The notes beneath the pieces are model-generated. The model was not told where the DNA came from. It ran no database searches and saw nothing but the letters and a program-made list of their open reading frames with translations. From the NCBI GenBank assembly GCA_033439685.1, contig JAUEDM010000001.1:6634001-6698000 (forward strand): 64,000 nt of DNA. Direction: 5' to 3'. This document shows positions 12,869-23,859 of this stretch, in pieces (position 1 is the stretch's first letter; each line of letters begins with the position of its first letter). This DNA is from Apodospora peruviana (lineage: Eukaryota; Ascomycota; Sordariomycetes; Sordariales; Lasiosphaeriaceae). A program made the translations under genes and the position numbers.

Positions 12869-14243
12869 CTTGATATTGCTAAAATCAGTGGCCTGAGGGG
12901 ATGAAGAGCGCAACTCACCTCCGAGACCAGCACCGCTGGGGGCGTGGCTCAATTTCAATGACGGCCCAACTCCCAAGCCCGATTCTTGTCAGTCCGCTTC
13001 CGGCTTATTTCCAGTATGCCTGCGCCCGTCAGATTGGTTGCCTAAGGTACCAGGAATACAATTGCCTATATTCGTAGTATGCCGAATCAGCGCGCGGTCG
13101 CAATGCGACGGCTCAGAGACGCGGTGAGCTTACCAACTGGGAGGGGGCTAAGCAAAAGCGGAAGGTCGGCAACGGCAGCGTCGTCTTTAAGTTTCGGAGC
13201 TTCCCGATCCAGCGCCAAAATGTTCAAGGATAACGATGACGATCGAGGGGGGTCTTTGCTGATGCGGGGGAGATGGATGTTCCTCCGGTCCTGTTGGCAA
13301 CCGATATCCTCGTGCGTAGCCCAGAGATCGATGCCGAGAGCGTGAGAGATGTAGAATCACAAATTTCGGATGGGATACTCCTTGCTAGTTCGAGGACTAG
13401 CCATAGTGGGCTAGCTGGCGAGATTACCGACCGAACAGCGGGGATCTTGGCGCTCCATTGGTCCGCCACGGCCAAGACGGAACCGTTGCGTCCAACGTTA
13501 TACGAACGACGACGTGCCAAGATTGATCGGGTAGTTGTGAGGCTCTGGTTGTTCTTTAGACTCGTGATCTTGATAGTCTCAATGGGACTATATCGCCGTC
13601 TCAAGGTTTTTAACAGCTGCGCTCCGAACCAAAATTTCGTCAAAACTCAACACCACTCCGTCCCAATCCCCAGTCGCTTTTATTCCGACGAAACCCTGTT
13701 CAACAATTGGGTGAACTCGAGGTTGCGCAGTCGTGGCTAGGCAAGCGCTCGAGGTGAAGTGAGAGATGTCGTTTGGGAAGGCATCTGGGTAAGGAAATCT
13801 GAGCCCTGACTAAATTTCTCGCGTCAGCTTGCCTTCACGAGTCGTGTTGTAGATTTGAGGCATATACAAAGTGCATATACAAAGTCCGCAAGTAGCATAG
13901 TATTCGCGGGGATCTGCACGAGCGATAGCAGATGAATCGTGTCTGGGCCGTCGGAGCCGTTCCATTTCAGCAGAAACCTCAACATCATCAATGATGCCAA
14001 AGCGGATGGTGGTTGCGCGAACAAACGAATCATTACAAGGCGCAAGCAAAACATATTCTGACAGCCTGGTAAACAAGATGGAGCTCTGGGGTACATGTAG
14101 CCATGCCGACTGCCAGTACAGCGCATACACAGCACGCGAGAGGTAAACAGTGGGCGGGAAACACCACAAGACGCGCGTCACAGGGCATACCAGCACGCAC
14201 CAAATACATCACATGGTATCACACAATGCTCACCAGTTGATAA

Positions 14244-14354
14244 TTCTTCTTCTTCTTGTTCTTCTTCTTCTTCTTCTTCTTCTTCTTCTTCTTCTTCTTC
14301 TTCTTCTTCTTCTTCTTCTTCTTCTTCTTCTTCTTCTTCTTCTTCTTCTTCTTC
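14244..14354. repeat. (TTC)n microsatellite
   Basis: About 36 near-perfect TTC units with one TTG interruption close to the left end. On either strand it reads as poly-Leu or poly-Glu, which explains the open frames across it; these are not genes. Confidence 0.95.
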
Positions 14355-14544
14355 ATGTCCCAAGCAAGAACCCAAGAACACAATGAAAAAAGGAGTGGGT
14401 TTGCGCATCTGGAAGCAGTGTGATACCAGAGACACGGGAAAGACCATTGCTAGGCTGTACCAGACCATTTACGCTTTGATCTCACCGAGTTCCAGAAACT
14501 GTTCACACCGAACTCCAAGAAACGTGTCCAAGAGATGTTGTGTA

Positions 14545-14700
14545 CCCAGATGAGGAAAGGAAAATCGAGGAGGCGGGAGAAATGAGCTCCTTATATAGTC
14601 GAAGAGGTCGCCTGGACCTACCTGCATTTGTTGGGACTGGACTCACCGCCTGCCTGCCCAGGCAGAAAGGAAGTGGACCTTCAAGAGAGAGAGGGAGGGG
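14545..14700 (+). repeat. Dispersed repeat, copy A
   Basis: Shares with copy B (39850-40205) the block GCTCCTTATATAG, then an ACCTGCA word, then ACCGCCTGCCTG followed by CAGAAAG and AAGTGG, in the same order and at similar spacing. It is the most diverged of the three copies. It has a TATA-like core but no coding character. Confidence 0.5.
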
Positions 14701-15884
14701 AGAGGCGGAGAGGCAGTGGCGTGGGAGGGTGGCTAGGGGGACCATCGAGGTACCTGCATTCGGCTCCGGGCAGCTGCTGGCGGTCCCTTGGACTCCCAGG
14801 CCGTCCTAGGAGGAAGAGACAAGGCAGACGAGAGCAGGGACAATGCTTCGTGCTTGGTCAGATGACTCCCTTGTCTTCTGACAGGCTCACGAGGCATCTG
14901 TCCTGCCTTGGAGTTGTCCCTTCATCTTCGGTGACAATGTTGTGTATTTCTTGGGCTTATTCTGCGAGGAACTTCCAAGGAATTTTTGAACGTTGCTGGC
15001 ACTGTTTGACAGCCTCCTCTTCCTACTTTGCTAACCTCTTCAATTCACGCGGCTGGCTTCCCCATCTCCTTCTCGGGCCTTCCATCCCACCCGGTGACGC
15101 GATGTCAAGAACATCGGTTTGATTTTCAGCAGACTTAGTTCGCCTGACTATATGTCTTCTACCTATGCGGTCTGTGTTGTGCTTGGAGAGTACCACATTA
15201 TCACTGCAATTCTCAGTCGTGACCAAAATATCGCATTTCTGATTGACAACGTTGTAGCCATTACGGCGACCCCTCGTCTCGCGGCTCTTTCTCCCATAGT
15301 CAAGGTAATGTGAAAACATTAGATTGTCCTCAGCCCGGCCATCAAGCCGAGTCGACACCGCGATATATAATCCGATACTTAGAAAGTCTGGACTCTGGTG
15401 GAAAGCCCCGAGTACAGCAGCTATCAGGGCTGGCCACCTTTCAAACACGTCTCTACTTAGGTATTCTACTCCAATTACCTGTATCTTCTGTTGTGAAGTC
15501 CGTTACTTGAGCTGTGGAGCGTCGCATTATCGTACTGGATGAATATATGCTGATGTTTGCTGGCCATTCGACCCCAAGCCCAAGCTCACCAAGACGCAAT
15601 ATGGACTGAGGCCAGCTCAGACTGAAGTCTAGCACGCAACTGCGTTACACAGTACCCATTCTGCTGTAAAAGTACTTCACCAGCAGGTGGAAAGTCTTGG
15701 AAGAGACGGGAAATGAAATCTGAACGGAAGCCCGAAGTCCTCCACATCTCCCCAGGACGGATTTCTTGCCTGCTTCCTCACCTTCTTCCCTCCCAAGTTC
15801 TTTCTACATCGACACCATTCCCAAATCATCACCTCTATCAGAAGCTCCACGACAGACGCGTTAAACCTTACTACCTCTGTCACA

Positions 15885-18033
15885 ATGAAGGTGACATTCA
15901 CGCCCAGCTTTGTTTCCTTGTCGGGGGTCGCGACCGTGGCGTTGGCTTGCGACAGCAATTACCTGCTGGAGCATGCTCGCCGTCGTGGGTATGCCTCCGA
16001 CAAGATGCAGCTCAACAAGCAGACTCTCCTGGCCAGTATCCAGAGCAACTCGACTGCCAAGATTTCCAACTCACCGTTCCTGAACAAGAATATACCCAGT
16101 AGGACCCCCTCCCATCCAGTCTGGCTGTTCAAGTACTTTCCAGTAATCTGATGACAACTCCAGAGTTCCTCGTGAACGGCACAGCCATCCCAGAAGTGTC
16201 TTTCGACGCTGGAGAGAGCTACGCAGGCAACATTAACGTTGGAAACTCCACCGACAATGCCCTCTTCTTTTGGTTCTGGCCGACGACAGATTCGAACCCA
16301 GAGAAGAGCATCATCATCTGGCTCAACGGCGGGGTAGCTCCTTGTTCTTTCTCCTGGAGGAGCCTGATACTGACCCGTAATCACAGCCCGGATGCTCGTC
16401 TCTGCTCGGTCTCCTCGAAAAGAACGGCCTGTTTCTTTGGCAACCGGAACGAAGCAACCCGTGCGCAATCCCTGGAGCTGGCACTGCCTCACCAATATCG
16501 TCTATATCGAGCAGCCCATTGGCACCGGCTTTTCCTACGGTACCCCAACGGCCGCGAATAACGATGATGTGGCTGAGCAGTTCATGCTCTTCTGGAAGAA
16601 CTTCATCGACACCTTCAACATGTATGGATACCGCGTGTATGTTACCGGCGAATCTTATGCGTAAGTCACCGCACGTCCCACTTCCACGGTAGCCTCACGC
16701 TTGAAGAGACGTCGAGAATAGAACCTGACATTCTCACCTAAAACGCAGCGGTCTCTTCTGCCCCTATATCGCCAGCCACTTCCTCGACGCCAACGACACC
16801 ACCTACTTCGACGTCAGGGGTATGTATGCTCATCTACGACCCCGTCATCACCGAGTTGTCTGTCTTCAGTGACATTCCCGCCGCATACTATGTCGACTAC
16901 TGGTCCAACGTCGTACCCATTAACGATTCGGCCAAGGCCTACGTCCGCAACGTGAGCGCCTCCTGCGGCTACGACGACTATATGGAACGCTACCTCACCT
17001 TCCAGGCGTCAGGCCCGCAACCGGTCTATGCCACCCTGGAAGGCGTTTTCAACAAGTCAAATGACTGCTTGCTCTGGGACTACCTCAGCCGCGCCGCGAC
17101 CGAGCTCAACCCAGGCCTTAACGTCTATCAAATAGCCCAGCTCCGCCCCATTCCTCAAGATCCCCTTTGTCCCCTCGTATCTTGACATCGGTAGCCAACC
17201 GTACTTCAACCGCAACGACGTGAGGAAGGCCATCCACGCGCCCGCCGGTACGAAGTGGCACCATTGCACCGGCGTACCCGTCTTCGTCAATTACAAGGAT
17301 GAGTCCGAAACGTCCATCGTCAAGGTTCTGCCGCACGTCATCGACGCCACCAAGAACGTCATCATCTCCCACGCCATCAACGACATGCTCCTCATCGCCA
17401 ACGGCACCCTGCTGGCTATTCAGAACATGACCTGGGGCGGCCAGCTCGGTTTCCAATCCTTGACCCCAATCGCCTCTGTTTGTCCCGCACACCTACGGCT
17501 ATCCGTATGTGGTCAACCCAAAACCAGGTTCCTTTGATTCGGGTTATGTCAGTGGCGGCAACCAGGGCGTGCTGGGGACCACGCACACCGAGCGCGGCCC
17601 GACTTTTAACTAGGTCATGCTGTCCGGCCACCAGACGCCGTTGTGGCAGGCCGCGCTCACGTTCCGCCAGATTGAGGTCCTGTTGGGCCGCGTGAGCAAC
17701 ATGAGCAGCACGACCCCTTTCATTCCTGGCGGCAACGGCACTGATCCGTATGCCTATGGCGGTGCTGTGCCAAAGCAGCCGGGCCAGAACGAGCTCGGTC
17801 GCGGCATTGGACCGATAATGGGCAAGGGTGCTGCCGAGAAGGACCTGAACGGCCATAGTGCTGACGCTGAGGCAGACAAGAAGCCAGCATGTAAGTAGTG
17901 CCAACTGAATCTCTGGCATTAGTGTGTATCAGTTGCTAACAAGCCTTATTCAGACTCTGCGGTGAAGCTTCTCAAGAGCCCGGAGGGTATCTTCATTGCA
18001 GCTCTCACAGCTATTTTCGCCTCGATGAAATAG
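15885..18033 (+). pseudogene. Broken serine carboxypeptidase, family S10
   Basis: A secreted carboxypeptidase Y-like gene whose parts are all recognisable: signal peptide from ATG 15885, IIIWLNGG joined by splicing to PGCSSLLGLLEKNG, YIEQPIGTGFSYG, nucleophile Ser in TGESYAG, the Asp region ANGTLLAIQNMTWGG and the His in MLSGHQTPLWQ. Introns fit at 16099-16163, 16334-16386, 16661-16749 and 17891-17953. The frame is broken at least five times: a missing base at about 16446, a 4-nt TATG duplication at 16821-16828, shifts near 17148 and 17465, and a TAG at 17611-17613 where family alignment expects Gln (a CAG to TAG transition). The last exon ends in a hydrophobic tail, so the parent may have been membrane or GPI anchored. 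It cannot give a full protein as sequenced. Confidence 0.85.
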
Positions 18034-18603
18034 ATCGGAAAGGCGATGTCGGATGAGATCTCTATCGAATTATCTCGCAGTCAATGGTAGTATGGTAGCG
18101 AGACGCTAGAAGATGGATGTTGGAATATTGGAATGTCTACGACTCTTTCAATCCAAGATACGACATGATGCCAGTAATGCTATTATCTTCAAGTTACAAG
18201 CAAGATAAACAAATCCAGCTCACTCTCCCGAGCTCCATTAGACATTTAAGTTCCTCCCGTGCAATCCAAGCAGTGAGGCAGAAGGAGGAAGAAACAGAGA
18301 ACCACCGGCTTGCTATATGTAAGGTAAGAAACCGATTCCTCTCACATCCGAATTGTACAACATGATACACGCAAACGTCTGGGTCCGACGTAAACACGCG
18401 CCTAGCTACTCGGATCGCCTGGCACCGGTGCGGCGCTCGTACTCACACCAATGCGAAGTGCTTCCAGCCAGCCGTGTAGCCATTCCTTGAGCCCGAGCGA
18501 CTTTAGAACACAAAATGTCGGGCGCCCAGATTGTGTCTCGAGACAAACTCCGCAATCCTATCGTACGTTGCTAGAGTTCCAACAGACAGAGTAGTACGGA
18601 ACC
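18034..18603. other. Spacer between two broken genes
   Basis: About 570 bp between the S10 relic and the asparagine synthetase relic. Nothing recognised. Confidence 0.4.
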
Positions 18604-20990
18604 ATGTGTGGAATCGCCGTCAGCATCGCCCTCCACCGGACCAAAGACTCGTCCTCCCCCCGTTCAGGCAATGAACACTCGAACGTGCATAGCAAATTCA
18701 CTCCAGCCAGGGATAGCAAAGGCACCCATAAATACCAAGACCTCGCCGACAAGCTGAGCGCTAGTCTCGACCTCGTCGCTCACCGCGGCCCCGACGCAAA
18801 GGGAGTCTGGGTCAGCGAGGACGGCGCGATCGGTAAGTAATTACTGCCCTTTCCCCTACTGCTTTCACAGCCCTCACCCTCGTGTAGGTCTAGCCCACAA
18901 CCGCCTCACAATAAACGACCTCTCCCCCCACGGCGGCGACCAGCCCATCCACTCCGACTGCAACCGAATCCACGCCGTCGTCAACGGGGGGATCTACGAT
19001 TACGACAATATTCGCAGCTCCCTCGATGCCTCATACAACTTCAAGGGTCACTTCCGATAGCGAACTGGTCGTGGCGTTGTACAAACGCCACGGCGCGCCG
19101 GGCTTCCTCGACCATCTCCGCGGAGAATTCTCCCTCGTCATATACGACGAGAGCACCAACAAGGTGATTGCTGCGCGCGACCGGTTCGGCATCAAAGCCG
19201 TTATATTGGACCATCCCAGGAGAGGAGGGAGAAACGAAGTTGCTGATTGCTGCCGAGGCGAAAGCTTTCCTCGCGCTGGACTGGACGCAGCCCGAGTGGG
19301 ACTTGGGGTCCATCGTCGAGGGAGGGTGGCTTGGCGACGACAGGGCTCTGTTTAAGGGCGTCAGGAAGGTGTTGCCGGGGTACTGGATGGAGGTCAACCT
19401 TGACGAGGACGATGGGGAGATGATGCATCGGCAGTATTGGGATGTCGAGCATAAAGACAAGGTTCGTTTCTCTCTTAAAACAGACTGAAAGGAAGTAGCC
19501 ACCAAGGCTAATGATGGCTGATGGCGATAGCGTGAAATCGAAACCCGCTCTGTGGAAGAAATGGTTCTCGGCGTCCGGGAGAGGTTGATGGAAGCCATCC
19601 GCTTGCGCCTGCGCGCCGACGTGCCCGTCGGAATCTATCTCTCCGGCGGCATCGACTCATCCTTACTAGCAGGCATGGTGACGCACCTCGTCCGCGAGCA
19701 GGGCATCAAAATAGGAAATTTGGACGCCACTAATAGCCGCGTGCGGTGTTTTAGTATCGAGTTCCCGCACGAGTCGGGATATAATGAGTCTGGTGTGTCG
19801 TGCACCCCATTCCCCTTGATTAATATTATGGAAGCTGACGGAAAGGAAAATAGACATCGCAGACCGAACCGCCTCCTGGCTGGGCCTGCAGATCCTCAAG
19901 AAAAAGGTCGACGAGCAGACCCTCGCTGACAGCTTCGCCGACACCGTCTACCACTGCGAGCACCACCACAACGATCTCAACAGCGTCGGCAAGTGGGCCC
20001 TTTCCACACTCCCGCAGGAGCACGGCTTCAAGGTTGTCTTGGCTGGCGAGGGCGTCGACGAGCACTTTGCCGGCTACCCTTTTCTCGTGGCCGAGTACCT
20101 ACGCGAGGTCGACCCCTCGATGCCGGATACGCCCCTGAGCCAAAACCAGTTGCTGCAAGACGAGCTGCAGCGCACAGCACAACAAGAGATAGCCGGCACA
20201 CTCAAGCATGTGGGCGTCGACGGCGGTAAGAACGCCCAGCTGGGAGCCTTTGCGCCCTGGGTGCGCGAGCGCTGGGCAGACACGGGCCCCCCAGCGGACC
20301 GCCTTCATGGCGCTCCTAGCCGACGCGAGGCGCAAAATCGCCGAGAAATGGCACCCGCTGCACACGGCCGAGTATGTCTGGAACAAGAGCGTGCTGGCCA
20401 ACAGTATTTTGACCTGTCTGGCGGACCGCACCGAGATGGCGCACAGCATTGAAGCCAGGCCGCCGTTCCTTGATCATGTCCTGAGCGAATACGTCAATGG
20501 CCTGCCGCCGAACCTGAAGATCGCGTACACGCCACCTGGCACTGACACCAACACCAACCAAGAAAAGCCGAGTGCTGAGATAGGGCCTTGGTGGAAAGGC
20601 ACCAAGATGATCGGCGGATTGTTCAAGAAGAAATGGATCCTGCGCGAGGCCGGCAAGCCGTGCATCACGGAGGAGCTCTATGAGCGGAAGAAGCACCCGT
20701 ACACGGCGTCGGCGACGTGGCCAAGAGACGGGCCACTGCACAAGGTGCTGAGATCGATTTGTGCGAGAGCCAAGGTGGAAAAGCTGGGCTTCATGGACCC
20801 CGAGGTGGTAGACTCGGCCTTGGAGTTCGGATTCGGGAAACAAGCGGATGGGTTTGCGTTTCGGCGGCTGCTTCTGGTCGCGTCTTGGGTGACGATTGGG
20901 GAGAGGTTTGGGATGAAGGGTATTAAGGGGGTTGCAGCATTTCGAGTTGCCGAATTCAATAAGATGGACGGGGAGCGAAGGGCCAAGTAG
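18604..20990 (+). pseudogene. Frame-broken asparagine synthetase (glutamine-hydrolysing)
   Basis: Family role: amidates aspartate with glutamine-derived ammonia and ATP. The class II amidotransferase domain begins MCGIAVSIAL with catalytic Cys2; HRGPDAKGVW, DRFGIK, the PP-loop SGGIDSSLLAG and LAGEGVDEHFAGYP are present. Exons fit with introns at 18833-18887, 19462-19530 and 19793-19853. Three single-base shifts break the frame: an extra G in the GGG at 19045-19047, an extra G at about 19197 (between GIK and PLYWT) and a length change in the C6 run at 20287-20292. Each piece otherwise aligns with family expectation, and catalytic residues survive. Either a young pseudogene or a gene spoiled by homopolymer errors. 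Insertions relative to the housekeeping enzyme suggest a secondary paralogue. Confidence 0.82.
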
Positions 20991-21040
20991 ATGTAGCAAC
21001 ATAGTTGTAAGTATTCCAGCATGAGAGACCCAAATTCGGC

Positions 21041-21064
21041 ACCTACCTACCTACCTACCTACCT
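21041..21064. repeat. (ACCT)n tandem repeat
   Basis: Six ACCT units between the convergent 3' ends of the asparagine synthetase relic and the DUF6601-like gene. Confidence 0.85.
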
Positions 21065-21106
21065 AGACACCTTGGCATCTAGTTTGGTGAAGGTAGGCAG
21101 GCCCCA

Positions 21107-22333
21107 TTACCAAATTAGGCCACTACTCTTCTCGCCGGCATTAGGATCCGTCCTTTTGGCTCTCCGTGTCTTGTTCGCCCACTGCATGTCCTTGATGCCC
21201 ATAATCAGGATGCCCGTGATGCCGAGCGCGACCACAGAGGCGATCAAGACGATGACGGCAATGGGGAAGTACAGCGACACGTCCACAAACGACGGCCAAC
21301 CGCGGTTTTTGGGGTAGTCGGGACCAATATCAAGCGCGGCCAGGCTGACCTGCATGGAGTTCAAGACGACGGTCGAGACGGCAAACGTCGTGATAATGGG
21401 CGCAAGAAAGTGGGCCAGGTACGACCCCCACTGCGGATATATATGGAAGTAGGCCAGATGCAACCTGAAAACTAAGGCCGTCCTATTAATGCGCGTCAGG
21501 CGCACTTCGCCGTAGTGAAAGCGGCGGTTGACGTCATGGTCGGTGCTGTGCTGGAACGGCTCGATGAAGGCGCAGTACTCCTCGTAGGTCGGCAGCCTGC
21601 CCTCGGGCTCTTTTGGGTCGACAGGAGCGCCGGGTTCCTGGATCCGGGGAATTAGACCGATCTTGCAGGCTAGGGCGTAGTCGGTCGGGTACTGGATGAG
21701 GAAGTAGTAGGTGCGCATGAAGCCGCGGGCGGCCTTGAGCAGGTCCTCGTCGGCGGTCTTGATGTAGTCCCAGAAGGCGGGCGAGTAGAAGTAGGCCGGG
21801 ATGGGCTTGACGAAGATGCGTTCGTAATACCAGACCAGGTGCAAGCCCGGGTGCTCGTCGACGATGATCTTGCGCTCGCGCGACTCTTGGTGGTGCAGCG
21901 GGGTGATATGTCGGAACGAGGGGGTTTGGACCTGAAGTAAGCAGACGGGGGTCAGTTTCGAGGGCGGTTGGAAGACATGTCGGGGAGTAAATCTCACGAA
22001 TATGAAGCGCATAAAGGGCATCAGATCGTCCAGCTCCTTGGTCAGGTGGCACTTTTGCAAGTACTCGAGGAGCTTTTTGTCGCTGCCGGCGTCATCTTTG
22101 ACGGCGATGCGGGGCTGGCCTGGCAAGAAGGTCTTGTTGTCGGTCCTCTTCAGCGTCTTCCACGGCTCTGTTGGCTGGGGCCCTCCTCTGGTTATAGGGA
22201 TCGTCTCAACCGTCAGCAGCTTGCTGAAGTCCTTGAGCTCCTTCGCAAAGCCGGTGAAGTTGTGAGAACGAGTTGTGGACGTCGTCGTCGTCGCGGTCCG
22301 AGGTGAGGGGGAGCTGGAGCTGGTGGAGTTCAT
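21107..22333 (-). CDS. DUF6601-like fungal membrane protein
   Basis: Function unknown; fungal proteins of this type are often labelled subtilisin-like by transfer, but no subtilase motif is present. Exons 22333-21998 and 21931-21107 give about 386 residues. The likely 66-nt intron (21932-21997, GTGAGA...TTCAG) is a multiple of three and stop-free, so the unspliced frame also reads through; splicing joins MRFIF to VQTPSFRHITPLHHQ, which reads better than the 22 extra residues. The N terminus is Ser/Thr-rich. The centre has LHLVWYYERIFVKPIPAYF, and the C terminus has two membrane helices (around YLAHFLAPIITTF and YFPIAVIVLIASVVALGI) ending in a basic tail. The family name is from memory of conserved blocks. 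Confidence 0.72.
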   Translation of the reverse strand: MNSTSSSSPSPRTATTTTSTTRSHNFTGFAKELKDFSKLLTVETIPITRGGPQPTEPWKTLKRTDNKTFLPGQPRIAVKDDAGSDKKLLEYLQKCHLTKELDDLMPFMRFIFVRFTPRHVFQPPSKLTPVCLLQVQTPSFRHITPLHHQESRERKIIVDEHPGLHLVWYYERIFVKPIPAYFYSPAFWDYIKTADEDLLKAARGFMRTYYFLIQYPTDYALACKIGLIPRIQEPGAPVDPKEPEGRLPTYEEYCAFIEPFQHSTDHDVNRRFHYGEVRLTRINRTALVFRLHLAYFHIYPQWGSYLAHFLAPIITTFAVSTVVLNSMQVSLAALDIGPDYPKNRGWPSFVDVSLYFPIAVIVLIASVVALGITGILIMGIKDMQWANKTRRAKRTDPNAGEKSSGLIW

Positions 22334-23558
22334 CCTTTCTCAGAAACACTTCCGAGCTATGCGCCCAGAGCAAACAAAACTTATTAAGAACCGGCTGACA
22401 GGCGCGCCAATATCACCAGAACCCGATGCTCGGAACTGTGCTCGCAATGGCAAGAAGGGAGACTGATAATGACAGAAAGCAAAAACAGATACGCGATGCA
22501 AAAAGTGAAGAGAGGACTGGGAAAAGAAGAAGTAAAGAAGAAGAACGGGAAAAACAATTTGAGCCGCGAACTGTGCATCCATGTGTCGGGTGCCCTGTCT
22601 CAGGCTCTCACAGCTGAACGGCCACAAGCCACACGCGACCTTCAGGAGGCGCTTAATTTCCATCGGGTATGGATTACAGCGTGCAGCTGCGTGCTGCGCG
22701 CACATGCACTACCTACAGGGTCACGAACTGACGGCGCGAGCGCGCATCGGCGAACAGGACGGGAGGCGGGGTTGGGCGCCACGCTTCAACCCCTGTCCTC
22801 ACTCAGCTTTAGGTACCTTAGCTTCGAGCTGCGCCCAACACCTGTAACCTCACCGAAATGCCCTTTTCGAGCATCGATTGGCGCCAACTTCAATCGATCA
22901 AGAGCCTCGTACGGTGATTACCTAGCCGAGGTTCCGCCAACAGACATGTTTCCGAAACCGATCAGACGCTGCGGCCCGGCTTTGTTGCCTGCCCGGCTTG
23001 TTGCCTGCCCTGCGCAGCCTGGTTGGTTTTCTCTTTAATTTCCAACCAGAACAACTCGAACCAACATCTCTTGGGTTATGTAAGTCTGTGTTGCACTACG
23101 ACGTCAATTGTCTCTCTCAGCCCACCACCACCATCCACCAATGACTTCCGCCTAAACTGTCGCAGTGGTCACCAGGTCAGAAGCACAACATGAACCCAAA
23201 GCTAGGTAACTCTGATAGCGATTGTTGAACAACTACCTAGGTAGCTATCCGTATTCTACACTTGATATCGGCCCCCGGAAGCTCGAACTTATCATCTCCT
23301 TTCTTAACCACCTCATTCTCGCAACGCTTCTTCTTCTGACAGGCACGGCAGACCCGACTGGAACAAACCAGGGGTATATCCATCAATACCATTACATAAT
23401 CCAACATGACCACCGACAAACAGCCGAACAAAACACTCAACATGCCCATATCTCCATCTTTCTCTACACCTATGACAACCAAATAATAGTCCAACATCCA
23501 TAATCCAACACCTATAATCCAACAGACAGAAACCCACATACCAACCAGCAGATAAAAC
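22334..23558. other. Spacer without a supported gene
   Basis: 5' flank of the DUF6601-like gene. Contains palindromic TAGGTACCTTA (22810-22820) and CTACCTAGGTAG (23233-23244) words. No coding signal. Confidence 0.45.
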
Positions 23559-23817
23559 TCAAACAAACTCCTTTCTTGACCCAGAGCATGCATATATTCT
23601 CATCAGAAAACACCCTTCCATCGAGCGAATCAGTCGTCCAAGGTCAAATTCATAAGCAAGATGGAATGGATCCGACAGCTTCGCCCTGGTAGACGGCCCA
23701 AAGCCCTCCATGATGCCACCCAATCTGCCTCGAGATTCCTGTTCCGAGTCGTTGGCAGAACGCATGTTGTGTATCGACCCTGTCAGCCGTTCCTTCTTGA
23801 CAGCCACAGAAAAGGTA

Positions 23818-23859
<42 letters not shown>

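Larger units (their letters stand above)
12869..15884. other. Long spacer with a TTC microsatellite and one repeat copy
   Basis: No supported gene in about 3 kb. A 155-codon open frame at 13273-13740 has no recognisable domain and I leave it out. The spacer holds the TTC array at 14244-14354 and a dispersed-repeat copy at 14545-14700, both listed separately. Confidence 0.45.

Noticed and set aside
13273..13740. 155-codon plus-strand frame
   Set aside because: It begins with an ATG but has no recognisable motif, no neighbour support, and an equally long antisense frame.
14150..14468. Leu-rich (+) and Glu-rich (-) open frames
   Set aside because: Both are translations of the TTC microsatellite.
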